DNA of 64,000 nucleotides, from NCBI GenBank assembly GCA_036756705.1, contig DAIOKN010000008.1, forward strand, positions 1 to 64,000, given 5' to 3'. A program made the position numbers and the translations under genes. Position 1 is the first letter of the stretch; each line of letters opens with the position of its first letter. This DNA is from Caproicibacter sp002399225. GTDB lineage: Bacteria > Bacillota > Clostridia > Oscillospirales > Acutalibacteraceae. The notes below the pieces were generated by a model. The model saw only the letters and a list, made by a program, of their open reading frames with translations. It was not told where the DNA came from and ran no database searches. Positions 52,868-61,891 of the stretch are shown here, piece after piece.

Positions 52868-53863
52868 ATGTATCGCCGCAGAGGAGAAATGCTTCTGGCC
52901 CTGATTCTTTTCCTCGCTATGTTTTTCATTCCATTCGTCGCTTTCGGTAACCCGGCCGCCGGCAAAGCCGAATCCCACATGGCAAAAGAGCCGACTCCCG
53001 GGGCTCAAAAATCCGGCAATGTCTTCCATATTCTGGACGCAAGCACAAAACAGGTCATTGATGTCGGCGACCGCGAATTCATGAATGGGGCCGTTGCCGC
53101 GGAAATGTCGCCCAAAGCCGAGCAGGAAGCCCTGAGGGCCCAGGCCGTGGCATGCTACACCTACTACAGCCGGCTGAGGGAGCTTCATCGGCAGACTCCG
53201 GTCTCTTCTCTGAATGGAGCGGATTTTTCCGCCGACCTGAAAGGCGGACAGGTCTTTCTAACCGACGATCTGAGCAAAAAGCGCTGGGGCAGCCACTACA
53301 ACGAATACACTCAGGCGCTCAACGCAGCCATCACTCCGGTCTTCGGCCAAGTGCTACGCAGCAGCGGTGACCTGATCGATGCGACCTACTATGCAATTTC
53401 ATCCGGAAACACGGAATCTTCCGCCAACGTCTGGGGTGGGGCTCGCCCTTACCTCGTCTCCGTTGCAAGTCCCGGGGATCGCTTCGCGGGCGGGTACCAA
53501 ACTACCGTCACCCTGCCGGCAGACCAGATGAAAGCGCACATTCTCTCCGCCGCACCGGGCGCGGATCTTTCCGGCGACCCCTCCGGCTGGGTCGGAGCCG
53601 CCACACGCACCGCCGCGGGTTCGGTGAAAACCATTCTGCTCGGCGGAAAAAGCGTTTCCGGGGGCACCGTCCGCTCGGTGTTCCAGCTGCGCTCCACCAA
53701 TTTTACCGTAAGTTATGCGAACAATCAGTTTACCTTCCTCGTTCTGGGCTATGGGCACGACGTCGGCATGAGCCAGGCCGGCGCCCAATACATGGCAAAG
53801 GAAGGGGCAAGCTACCGGCAGATCCTTTCCTGGTACTACCCTACCACAACGCTTGGCAAATAA
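52868..53863 (+). CDS. SpoIID/LytB-domain protein
   Basis: A 331-residue SpoIID-family protein. In sporulation SpoIID is a lytic transglycosylase that cuts glycan strands during engulfment, at the membrane between mother cell and forespore. A single membrane helix near residues 8-27 anchors it. The SpoIID domain runs from about residue 60 (FMNGAVAAEMSPKAEQEALRAQ, AVACYTYYSRL) to the C-terminal GYGHDVGMSQAGAQYMA, where the family norm is GYGHGVGMSQYGA. AAAGGAGG precedes the ATG. Assignment to true SpoIID is likely but not certain, since vegetative LytB-type paralogues exist. Confidence 0.85.
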   Translation: MYRRRGEMLLALILFLAMFFIPFVAFGNPAAGKAESHMAKEPTPGAQKSGNVFHILDASTKQVIDVGDREFMNGAVAAEMSPKAEQEALRAQAVACYTYYSRLRELHRQTPVSSLNGADFSADLKGGQVFLTDDLSKKRWGSHYNEYTQALNAAITPVFGQVLRSSGDLIDATYYAISSGNTESSANVWGGARPYLVSVASPGDRFAGGYQTTVTLPADQMKAHILSAAPGADLSGDPSGWVGAATRTAAGSVKTILLGGKSVSGGTVRSVFQLRSTNFTVSYANNQFTFLVLGYGHDVGMSQAGAQYMAKEGASYRQILSWYYPTTTLGK

Positions 53864-53875
53864 TCTTTCATGCAG

Positions 53876-53919
53876 GAACGGCAGGATGATTCCATACGGA
53901 ATCTCCCGCCGTTCTTTTA
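53876..53919 (+). terminator. Terminator after the SpoIID-domain gene
   Basis: GAACGGC (53876-53882) pairs with GCCGTTC (53908-53914), with further pairing inside and one bulge, followed by TTTTAT. It overlaps the stop codon of the convergent DHHW gene. Confidence 0.7.
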
Positions 53920-55092
53920 TCGGTCAAGCTTATTTGCAAGGGAAACATCGCCGAGCTGCTTCATACTATAAACCGCAGCCGCCTGATGAATTCCATTTTG
54001 TTTTATATACTTATAAATATCCAGATTGTAATATCTGAGATCAACCAGATGAATTTCTGAAAAGCTCTGAGACAGATAAGGAATCATCGAATTGGCAAAC
54101 GAATCTTTCAGCAGAAGCAGCTTGCCTCCTTTTGCCTCCGGATTTTTCACCACCGTCACCGCGGGATTGCCGCCGAGGTACACCGAATACTTATCTTTTT
54201 CTTTTAAATATTCCTCATAGTATATTCCATTGTGTATTTTACTATTTGTTATCTGCGTGACAGGAGAATTTTTCTTCGCATACGGCAGAATCAGAGTATC
54301 CGGCTTCTGCCAGGTATTGACCGACTTGGAATAAAGCGTTCCGTAAAAGGGCTGCGGCACCGCGCGGTATTCAAACGCGCTCTGCGGCACGCAGGGAAAC
54401 CCCATCGCCTTAGAAAGCGCCGCATAGCCGACATAGGCCCCTTCCGTATTCCAGTGATGATCGGTTTTAAAATAGTAGTCACGCCCCGTTTTCAGGCTGA
54501 GGGCGGAGAACAGATCCACCACCTTCGCTTTTTGCTCCACCGCCCGTTTCAGCTCGTCAAATTCCTGCCGCTGGCTGGAATCCGGCGCGGAGTACGGAAG
54601 GTTCTCGGGCTGCTCCTGAGAACCGGAGGGCACAGGGAGAAGGGTCAGGGGGACCCCGCACTTCCCCGCAAAAACAGCAAGCGCGGAGGCATTGTCCCGG
54701 AAAATTCCGGTTTTGTCCGGCAGGAGAACCTCATACAGATGATGATTCCTGCCGAAATAAACGCCGCCCTCCACGGGGTCCGCGCTGTAATCCGCGGCCA
54801 GATCCCGCTTGCCCAGCAAAAGCTGACCGGCGGTGTTCAGCGAGACAAAGGTATCGCGCAGAGGGAAATGGTCGGCGACATAATTTTCCGCGGATTTCAT
54901 GAAACTGCCGTCGAGGATGGAATCGAGGGAAGGAACCGGCGCGGGCTCCAGAACCCGGTTCTCATTTTCGGAAAAAGTCTTTTTCGGCGCAGCCGCCAGC
55001 CAGACGACGCCGACCACGATTGACACGGCAAGCAGCAGGGCCGCCGAAACCGCGGCAGGGCGGCAGCCGATCATTTTTTTCAAGCGAAGCAT
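53917..55092 (-). CDS. DHHW-family (AlgJ/AlgX-like) surface polysaccharide acylation protein
   Basis: A 391-residue extracellular protein anchored by an N-terminal helix (about residues 13-33). The family motif FKTDHHWNTEGAY is near residue 209. An SGNH-like late segment, LLLLKDSFANSMIPYLSQ, carries the putative catalytic Ser near residue 340. NYVADHFPLRDTFV near the N-terminus is also conserved. These proteins work with MBOAT acyltransferases to O-acetylate exported polysaccharide. The MBOAT gene lies 20 bases upstream in the same operon. AAAGAGG precedes the ATG. Confidence 0.85.
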   Translation of the reverse strand: MLRLKKMIGCRPAAVSAALLLAVSIVVGVVWLAAAPKKTFSENENRVLEPAPVPSLDSILDGSFMKSAENYVADHFPLRDTFVSLNTAGQLLLGKRDLAADYSADPVEGGVYFGRNHHLYEVLLPDKTGIFRDNASALAVFAGKCGVPLTLLPVPSGSQEQPENLPYSAPDSSQRQEFDELKRAVEQKAKVVDLFSALSLKTGRDYYFKTDHHWNTEGAYVGYAALSKAMGFPCVPQSAFEYRAVPQPFYGTLYSKSVNTWQKPDTLILPYAKKNSPVTQITNSKIHNGIYYEEYLKEKDKYSVYLGGNPAVTVVKNPEAKGGKLLLLKDSFANSMIPYLSQSFSEIHLVDLRYYNLDIYKYIKQNGIHQAAAVYSMKQLGDVSLANKLDR

Positions 55093-55112
55093 CCTCTTTT
55101 CCCTCTCAGCGT

Positions 55113-56504
55113 TCAGAAACGAAAATACAAAAACGGATTATAGGAATTGTTGACCAGCGCGGCGACCGAAAAAAGCAGCAGCACGGTCATGCCCGCGCCG
55201 CGCGCCACGAGGCCCGCCTTCCCCCTGCCGTCAAGCCAGCGGAGAAACCGCGCCGGGTACGGGGTGCTGAACAGCGCCGCCAGCAGGAGGATCGGCGCGC
55301 CCGTCCAAAGCGTGTAAACGCCGAGGGCATCCGCGCCGCCCGAAGCGCCGAACATGGCCGCCACCACGCCGCAGGCTTTAAGAAAATCCGTGTAGGAGAA
55401 AAACACCCAGCCGACGACCGCGGCGACGAACGCATAGAGCCACTGAAAAAACGCCGGGATGCGGTCGAGCCACTTTTGCAGGAACAGCTTTTCACAGATG
55501 ATGAGAAGCCCCCAGTACGCGCCCCAGACGGCGAAGTTCCAGCTTGCGCCGTGCCAGAAGCCCGTGAGGACCCAAACCACCGCCAGGTTGCGGACCAGCT
55601 TGATTTTGGAACACCGGTTGCCCCCCAGCGGTATGTACAGATAATCGCGGAACCAGCGCCCGAGCGTCATGTGCCAGCGGCGCCAGAAGTCGGAGGCGCT
55701 GCGCGCGCTGTAAGGCTGGTTGAAGTTTTCCGGAAGGAGAAAGCCGAACATGAGGCCCAGGCCGATCGCCATATCGGTGTAGCCGGCAAAATCGAAATAG
55801 ATCTGAAAGGTGAAAGCCAGCGCGCCGAGCCATGCGCTCAGCGCCGTCGGATGGCCGAAATACTGCATCTTATCCGCGATAAGCGCAAGGTTGTTCGCCA
55901 GCAGAACCTTTTTAAACAGGCCGTGCAGGAAGCGCAGCGCACCCTCGGTCACATGCCGCATAGACTCGGTCCGCCCGCACAACTGCGGCTGCATCTCGCT
56001 GTACTGGATGATCGGCCCGGAAATCAGGTGCGGGAAGAACGAGACGTAGGTGCCGAAATTAATCACATTCTCCTGCGCCGTACCCGCGCCCCGGTAAATA
56101 TCGACGGCATAGGAAATGGACTCAAACGTGTAAAACGAAATGCCGATCGGCAGCGAAACGCCGGGGACCGGCAGCGCCAGAGAAAAAACGGAATTCAAAG
56201 TGGAAACAAAAAGGGCCGAATACTTGAAATAAGCGAGCAGGCCCAGGTTGACGCACACGCCCAGCACCAGCACCGCCCGCCGCGGGCCGGCGCGGCCCTC
56301 AAAGCGCCCCAGCAGCCGCCCGACGGCGTAGTCGAACGCAACGGTGAAAAGCATCAGAAACACGTAAACCGGCTCGCCCCAGGCGTAGAAAACCAGGCTG
56401 AAGGCAAACAGGCACAGGTTTCTCCATTTGCGCGGCAGCAGGTAGTACGCCGCCAGCGAAACCGGAAGAAAGATCAAAATAAAAAACAGGCTGCTGAATA
56501 TCAT
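55113..56504 (-). CDS. MBOAT-family O-acyltransferase (AlgI/DltB-like)
   Basis: A 463-residue membrane-bound O-acyltransferase with about 11 helices. It opens MIFSSLFFILIFLPVSLAAYYLLP and contains PIGISFYTFESISYAVDIYRG, then FPHLISGPIIQY, then ASDFWRRWHMTLGRWFRDYLYIPLGG. The catalytic His lies in VLTGFWHGASWNFAVWG near residue 320. It would move acetyl groups across the membrane for the DHHW partner to place on a cell-surface glycan. The start at 56504 fits family N-termini; the open frame reaches 56573 without support. No dlt genes accompany it. Confidence 0.92.
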   Translation of the reverse strand: MIFSSLFFILIFLPVSLAAYYLLPRKWRNLCLFAFSLVFYAWGEPVYVFLMLFTVAFDYAVGRLLGRFEGRAGPRRAVLVLGVCVNLGLLAYFKYSALFVSTLNSVFSLALPVPGVSLPIGISFYTFESISYAVDIYRGAGTAQENVINFGTYVSFFPHLISGPIIQYSEMQPQLCGRTESMRHVTEGALRFLHGLFKKVLLANNLALIADKMQYFGHPTALSAWLGALAFTFQIYFDFAGYTDMAIGLGLMFGFLLPENFNQPYSARSASDFWRRWHMTLGRWFRDYLYIPLGGNRCSKIKLVRNLAVVWVLTGFWHGASWNFAVWGAYWGLLIICEKLFLQKWLDRIPAFFQWLYAFVAAVVGWVFFSYTDFLKACGVVAAMFGASGGADALGVYTLWTGAPILLLAALFSTPYPARFLRWLDGRGKAGLVARGAGMTVLLLFSVAALVNNSYNPFLYFRF

Positions 56505-56559
56505 GTCGTTCCGTTTCCTTTCTTCCGACGAATCATACCGTACTATTTTATAAGAATCC

Positions 56560-56602
56560 AAAGAAAAAAGCAAGAGGACGCGAAGAAATTCTTTGCGTCC
56601 TC
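56560..56602 (-). terminator. Terminator after the acidic secreted protein gene
   Basis: GAGGACGCGAAGAA (56574-56587) and TTCTTTGCGTCCTC (56589-56602) form a near-perfect stem. On the minus strand it is followed by TTGCTTTTTTCTTT. A second, weaker GC-rich inverted repeat lies at about 56712-56743. Confidence 0.8.
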
Positions 56603-56798
56603 CCGCTTATCAGCCGCCCAGGGCAACCTTCCTAACCGCGCTGCCTTTTGTGGGCCCCGGCGGCCCCTTTTCAACCGCTCATCCCATATCATATGATTCA
56701 GCACAAAACGGCGGCCTGAGCTGCTCACCCAAACCGCCGCCACGCAAATACAACTTACTAATTTGTTGAGTCAGTAATTGTTTTGTTCATAGAGTTAC

Positions 56799-59700
56799 TT
56801 AGCCGATCTTTGCAACGTTCACTTTCGTCCCGTTGACATAGATACCAGCCTGTGCGCCAGCCTTGCCGGTAGCAGTGATCTTGAAGAAGTATGTGCTGCC
56901 GTTGTGGCCGTTTGCCTTCACATTGAACACATTCCCGCTGCCAACTGTGAAGAACGGAGCTTTGCCGTCAGAAGTGGTAATACCATACTGATAGGAAGAA
57001 CCCTTTTTCACGGTGACATTGGTGGTCGTGTCACTCTTAAAGGTCTGAGAAGTGCCAACCGTTACAACCAGGAGCTTTGTGCCGTTGACATAAATGCCGG
57101 TCTTGGCACCCACAGCACCCGTCGCGGTGATCTTAATGAAGTAGTCTTTGCCGGACATACCGACATTGGCAACATTCACAACACCAGCCGTGCCAGCGGT
57201 CATAACCGGGGCAGCATCAGCCGTAATCTTAAACTGGTAAGAAGCACCGGGAGCAATCGAGAAATCGCTGTTGGTATCGGAAACAAAGTTCTTTTCAGGA
57301 GTCTTCAGAGCGGTCAGCTTGCATTCAGCCTCGCCGTAATCGTCATCCTCGTCGCCGTCTTCGTCAACCACATAAGCAATCAAAGTTGCTCTGTTCTCTT
57401 CCGCGAAAGTATCGTCGTAATCGACGCACTTGACGGCCGCGGTGCCGTTGCCGTTATCCGTCAGTTCAAACACGCCGCTGTTGTCGTCCATGTCGAACTC
57501 AATGCTGTAGCCTTCCGGCATAGCAGTACCCGGAGCATAAGCGGAAGCGGTGTAGCTCGCGCTGTCATTCAGAACGATCTTATCAGAGGTCTTGTTCATG
57601 GCCAGGCCCGCAAATTTAAGCTGGTCAACCACAAACGTATCGGTATTCTTGCCTTCGTTCTTCTTGACTGTGAAGCCGTAGAAATCAAGGTCATCTTCAT
57701 CCATCGCATCGGAAGCAGCGGTGCAAACCGTATCGCCAGCTTTGATGCTGCTGTCAGTCAGTCTTACCAGAACACCGGTTGCATCCTCACCAACATAGAG
57801 TTTGTTCGCGCCGATGTACATGGTACCGGAGCCGTCAATTTCGTCAGCGCTGAGTTTGCTGTCAAAGGCAACCTTGCTGTCATCTTCCAGTGTAACTTCG
57901 TTCACATCGAAGTCACCCTTTACAGTCACATCGTCGTCTTCATCAGTTGTCTCAAATACTGTATCATCTGCCGTTGCATTCTGCGGAGCAGGAATCGAAC
58001 CCTGGAAATCCTCGGTCTTGACGTCAACGCCATAACCAGCCAGGTCAATCGACTTAATCGTAGCCTGATCGCCCTTCAGAGAAATTTCAGCACCGTTTTC
58101 ATCATCGCTCGGCTCGTTAACCACCATATTGGCCACAGAAACCGCACCGTCATTGGAATCAATCGTAATGTTTTTAGCACTTACCGTACCGATCGAAATC
58201 GGCTTGTCATCATCTTCACCGTTGAGTTCTACAGAACCCTTGGTATCAATGGCTTTGACACTGCCCGCAGTTACGTCGACTTCACTGCTGCCACTGTCAT
58301 CATTCTTTACCTTAATGGTACCAACGCTGTTATCTGCGTCAATATCGATTTCCGGAACAGTATCTTTAGCTTTTGTGGTAATGTCGCCAACCTTAACATC
58401 AGGATCCTCAATCTTCACGGTGCCAGCCTTCAGATCAATGTCCCCGACTTTCTTTGCATCCTCAACTGTTACCGTTCCAATTTTGCCTTTAATCCCGTCA
58501 ATGCTTGCATCATCTTCCACTGTAACCTCAGCATTTGCCGGATCCGTGAACTTTACAATGTAGCCGCCGTTGATATCCAACAGAGACCAATCATGATTAG
58601 TGGAACCTTTTTTAGCATCACCTGCAACTGTAGCAGTGCCATTCGTTGCAGAGAGAACCGTCCTGTTGAATGTATCGTCCTTGTAAATTTTGTATGTTGG
58701 TGCATCAGAACCATTTGCCGGGCTGTCAACAAGAACTTTCTTCTCAATCTTGGATTTTGCCTTAATATCGTCGTCATCTTTAACCTGGGTCTTATAAGCA
58801 TTTGTCACCTTCGCCTTAAAGGTCAGGCTTGCAGTACTTGCACCATGCGGTACAGAAGCGGTGACAATGCCAGCCGAATCAGGAGCAGGAGTCGCAGCTT
58901 CGCCGACATCATAAGTATAAGTCACTTTCGCCGTTGCTTTCGGGCTACCAGTCTTAGTAGTATCCTCTTCATAAATCTCGACAGTGTCACCATCCGTCAG
59001 AGCGGCAGGATTCGAACCCGTACCATCAAATGTAACAGTACCGCTAGACTTACCAATCTTCGTAGGAATTCCTGCAGCATTAACTGTATACCAGACGTCA
59101 GCAGCGGATGCATTCGCGATTGTTACTGCGCCATTAACTCCGCTTGCAACCGTAGGAGTGACATTCTTTATTTCATTCTTTGCATCATCAGGGGTAAACG
59201 CAGCATTCTTAGCCTGGCCCGCAGTACCCAGAGCACTGTCTGCAAACTCCAAATTCTTACTAGCTGTATTGCATTCCAAGACATAGGCATAGTCGCCATA
59301 ATCATTCGTTTTGCCATCTTTGCCGCTGTTTTCAAGAAAATCGCTTTCATCATTTTTCTTGTGAGTAACGGCTTCTGCCATGGACTCAGCCTTATCTTTT
59401 GAAATGGTCGGAAGCATCCTCCACTGGGCCAAGCATCCATCGCTGCCGCCCACAGTAGAATCTTTCACTGCTTTAAAAACTGCGAGATCTTTTGTTTCGC
59501 CGATCACCTTTTCGTCACCGGTAGCTGTACTCTTGCCCGCCGTGGTCTTTAAAGCAAAGTTGTCATCGTCGTCATCACTGCCATCGATTTCCGGGGAATC
59601 GCTGCCAGTCGGATCATTGCCATCATACTTAAAGTATTTATGGGTCTCGTCATCTACCGTTTTGTCTGTCACATCGTCTGCATCGCCGATGACCGTGGAG

Positions 59701-60194
59701 TTTTCATCCACCGCGTGAATCGTAACCTTCGTGCTGGCGGTCACGTCAATATCGTTGTCGTTATCGTCGGTGTAAGTACCCTTGTACAGAATCGCGATGG
59801 TTTCGTCGCCCTCGGAGTCGCTCTTGCGCAGGCTCAGCTTAACGTCGCCCTTGCTCTTATCGTCGTCATCGTCGTCTTTGCCGATATCCCAGGAAACCAG
59901 CTTGTCGCCCGAAACATGGGAAATCGAGTAAACATCCGGATCGTCGACATCCTTATGATCGGAAGTTTCCAGCGGAGCATCTCCATTGGTGTAAATGTAA
60001 TTCTGGAAGTTAGTGACGCTTCTCTCACTTTTGTCTCCACCGTTAACCAGCCAGAACTCGTCGTTGTCCGGGTCCTTGGTCAGAACGCCTTTCGCGTTCC
60101 TGGTCTTTGCGGAAGCGAACGTGACCGGAAGGCTCGACGCAACCAGGGCTGCTGCCAAAATGGTTGCCAGAGCTTTTCCTCTGAATTTGTTCAT
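56799..60194 (-). CDS. Large Asp-rich secreted protein, S-layer- or matrix-like
   Basis: A 1,131-residue exported protein with a signal peptide of about 29 residues (ATILAAALVASSLPVTFASA). It is extremely acidic, with runs such as KDDDDDDKSKGD near residue 100 and GSDDDDDNF near 205, suggesting calcium binding. A central third (about residues 560-760) repeats short strand-turn units such as GTVKIEDPDVKVGDITTKAK, resembling a beta-solenoid. The last 165 residues contain two similar units of about 80 residues, each ending in a copy of KITATG-x-GA-x-GIYVNGTK. No LPXTG, SLH or choline-binding motif was seen. AAGGAGG precedes the ATG at 60194. No family is recognised; abundance is suggested by its strong promoter. 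Confidence 0.8.
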   Translation of the reverse strand: MNKFRGKALATILAAALVASSLPVTFASAKTRNAKGVLTKDPDNDEFWLVNGGDKSERSVTNFQNYIYTNGDAPLETSDHKDVDDPDVYSISHVSGDKLVSWDIGKDDDDDDKSKGDVKLSLRKSDSEGDETIAILYKGTYTDDNDNDIDVTASTKVTIHAVDENSTVIGDADDVTDKTVDDETHKYFKYDGNDPTGSDSPEIDGSDDDDDNFALKTTAGKSTATGDEKVIGETKDLAVFKAVKDSTVGGSDGCLAQWRMLPTISKDKAESMAEAVTHKKNDESDFLENSGKDGKTNDYGDYAYVLECNTASKNLEFADSALGTAGQAKNAAFTPDDAKNEIKNVTPTVASGVNGAVTIANASAADVWYTVNAAGIPTKIGKSSGTVTFDGTGSNPAALTDGDTVEIYEEDTTKTGSPKATAKVTYTYDVGEAATPAPDSAGIVTASVPHGASTASLTFKAKVTNAYKTQVKDDDDIKAKSKIEKKVLVDSPANGSDAPTYKIYKDDTFNRTVLSATNGTATVAGDAKKGSTNHDWSLLDINGGYIVKFTDPANAEVTVEDDASIDGIKGKIGTVTVEDAKKVGDIDLKAGTVKIEDPDVKVGDITTKAKDTVPEIDIDADNSVGTIKVKNDDSGSSEVDVTAGSVKAIDTKGSVELNGEDDDKPISIGTVSAKNITIDSNDGAVSVANMVVNEPSDDENGAEISLKGDQATIKSIDLAGYGVDVKTEDFQGSIPAPQNATADDTVFETTDEDDDVTVKGDFDVNEVTLEDDSKVAFDSKLSADEIDGSGTMYIGANKLYVGEDATGVLVRLTDSSIKAGDTVCTAASDAMDEDDLDFYGFTVKKNEGKNTDTFVVDQLKFAGLAMNKTSDKIVLNDSASYTASAYAPGTAMPEGYSIEFDMDDNSGVFELTDNGNGTAAVKCVDYDDTFAEENRATLIAYVVDEDGDEDDDYGEAECKLTALKTPEKNFVSDTNSDFSIAPGASYQFKITADAAPVMTAGTAGVVNVANVGMSGKDYFIKITATGAVGAKTGIYVNGTKLLVVTVGTSQTFKSDTTTNVTVKKGSSYQYGITTSDGKAPFFTVGSGNVFNVKANGHNGSTYFFKITATGKAGAQAGIYVNGTKVNVAKIG

Positions 60195-60395
60195 CCTTTT
60201 GTCCTCCTTAAATAGTTCGTTGTGCATTTGCGTGTGCTATGAAAATTTAACATACCTCTTGGCCGAAAACCGCATAGTCCCCGGCTGAAAGCGAAACCCG
60301 CGGCCCCCGCGCTCCACAGCGCGCCTGAGCGCAGTACCTGCAGGCACCGCTCATATGTTTAATTGGATTATAAGATATTTGGCACTTAATGTCAA
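60195..60395 (-). promoter_or_regulatory. Consensus promoter and long leader of the acidic secreted protein
   Basis: On the minus strand TTGACA (complement of 60390-60395), exactly 17 bases and TATAAT (complement of 60367-60372) form a perfect sigma-A promoter. The untranslated leader is about 165 bases. It contains GC-rich self-complementary segments between 60280 and 60350 (for example GGCCG pairing with CGGCC), then an AT-rich part and AAGGAGG. Long structured leaders are typical of very abundant surface-layer mRNAs. I could not match it to a known riboswitch class. Confidence 0.8.
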
Positions 60396-60613
60396 GTACA
60401 TTGTGGAGATAATTTTCAATAAAATTTGCCGATAAACGATAATTTTTGCAGATTTCAAGCCAAATTCTCCATTTTCTCAGGAAGAAATTGGCATAGCCGC
60501 GGCGGCGGCCCGCCGGGGTGTGGAAAAAGCGGTTCCGGATTGTCCCTCCCATGGAATATTATGCCGTAAAAGAAGGAAAAATGCGTGCCCGGCAGCCGGA
60601 ATTTTCCATATTT

Positions 60614-61891
60614 TCAGCGCGCCGCGTCGCACAGGCACGAAACGCTCTTTTTGGGGGAGACGACGCGGATGCGGCAGGGCGGCAGAGAGCCGGGGCGCGA
60701 AAGCGCGGGGCACCGCACGGGGAGGGCCGCGCCCGGGAGCGCGCCGCAGCGGGTCAGGCGGTTGCAGCAGGAGCCGTACTCTTTTTCATAGGAGCAGACG
60801 GCGCCGCCCGTGCAGTGGCACACGGCGGGCCATTCGGCATAACCGCGCGCAACCTCGCCGCCGCCCGCGTACGGCCCGTTGCTGATGAGGAGGTGATCCG
60901 CCGCGGCCTCCAGCGGAAAGAAATACCCCGCCGTGCCGTGGTGCGGGGCCTGAATCACGCAGTAGCCGTCGTACATCCTGCCGGCGGCGGCAAGCAGGCT
61001 CTGCGGGGAAGCGTCCCCCGTCATGAGGATATCGTCCGGGCCGGGGCCGCCGCGCCGCACGTTCTGGAACACCGCGCCCGAAGCGTTCAGCGCCCCGGAG
61101 TACGCCTGCCGCGTCTTTTCCCGCGAAAGCAGGGCCGCCGCCTCCGCCGCGCACGGCAGAAGAAGAAGCTGCGGGGTCAGCGCCTTCACCCGGCCGTACA
61201 GCGCCCGCACCTCAGCGGCGTCTTCTTCCCGCACCGGCGAAAAAGAGCACATCGCGCGGTACGCGGCGCAGAAGCGCTCCCGCAGGGTAAGGAATTCCCG
61301 CGCGCACGAAGGCAGAAGGGAGGAGGAAAGCATCGCGTCCACCGCGTCCACCGCGGCGGCAAGCTCCGGCGGATAAGGGACCCCGCTTTCCGGCGGCCAG
61401 ATCACTTCGTACTCCGCATCGTCGAGAAAAAAAGAATCGCCCTGCCGCACGGGGAACACGGCCCCCGCCCCCGCAAGGCGCGCCGCGCGCGGGAATAAGG
61501 TTAGAACGGCGACGTTCCCGCGCGCATAGCCGGTCAGGCGGCTTAAAAATACCGAAACGCACAGCGCGAATTCGAGCAGAACCGGGCGGCCGTCCTCCGC
61601 GGGCGGCGAAACGGGCAGGTACAAAGCGCCGAAATACCCCGGCGCGGCGGAGAGAATCCGCCACAGGCCGCACAAGTGGTCGCGGTGGCAGTGCGTGAGG
61701 AAAAACGAGCGGTTTTCCGCCTCCCGGTACCGCGGGACGATCGAATCCGTCACGTACTCATAGAATCCCGGCCCGTTTTCGCCGAGCTTTAAATTGCTGC
61801 TGCCGCAGTCCGCCATCAGGACGCCGCCGCGGCCGCCGCCCAGCACGACGCACTGGCCCCAGCCGACGCTGTGCAGGTCAATCCAGCGCAC
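60614..61891 (-). CDS. ComEC-like metallo-beta-lactamase-fold protein with Cys-rich tail
   Basis: A 425-residue cytosolic hydrolase of the metallo-beta-lactamase superfamily. The metal motif is H67-C-H69-R-D71-H72. MADCGSSN precedes it at about residues 27-33. The ComEC/Rec2-type ILMTGDAS (Asp293) and QAPHHGT (His317-His318) follow, pointing to a nuclease- or phosphodiesterase-like active site. There are no membrane helices, so it is not a DNA-uptake channel. From residue 358 a tail with ten cysteines (starting CHCTGGAVC) may bind another metal. Translation starts at a GTG with GAGGAGG upstream and overlaps the MORN gene by 14 bases. The open frame upstream of that GTG is antisense-like and ignored. 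Confidence 0.8.
   Translation of the reverse strand: MRWIDLHSVGWGQCVVLGGGRGGVLMADCGSSNLKLGENGPGFYEYVTDSIVPRYREAENRSFFLTHCHRDHLCGLWRILSAAPGYFGALYLPVSPPAEDGRPVLLEFALCVSVFLSRLTGYARGNVAVLTLFPRAARLAGAGAVFPVRQGDSFFLDDAEYEVIWPPESGVPYPPELAAAVDAVDAMLSSSLLPSCAREFLTLRERFCAAYRAMCSFSPVREEDAAEVRALYGRVKALTPQLLLLPCAAEAAALLSREKTRQAYSGALNASGAVFQNVRRGGPGPDDILMTGDASPQSLLAAAGRMYDGYCVIQAPHHGTAGYFFPLEAAADHLLISNGPYAGGGEVARGYAEWPAVCHCTGGAVCSYEKEYGSCCNRLTRCGALPGAALPVRCPALSRPGSLPPCRIRVVSPKKSVSCLCDAAR

Noticed and set aside
55020..56696. A plus-strand open frame of 558 codons
   Set aside because: It is antisense to the MBOAT and DHHW genes and extremely Arg/Gln-rich, typical of a shadow frame.
56904..59402. An open frame of 832 codons on the plus strand
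   Set aside because: It is entirely antisense to the acidic secreted protein gene, whose Asp codons read backwards rarely give stops. There is no ribosome binding site or family resemblance.
60195..60360. A cyclic-di-GMP or other known riboswitch in the leader of the secreted protein gene
   Set aside because: The leader is GC-rich and foldable, but the conserved core sequences of the riboswitch classes I could recall were not found.
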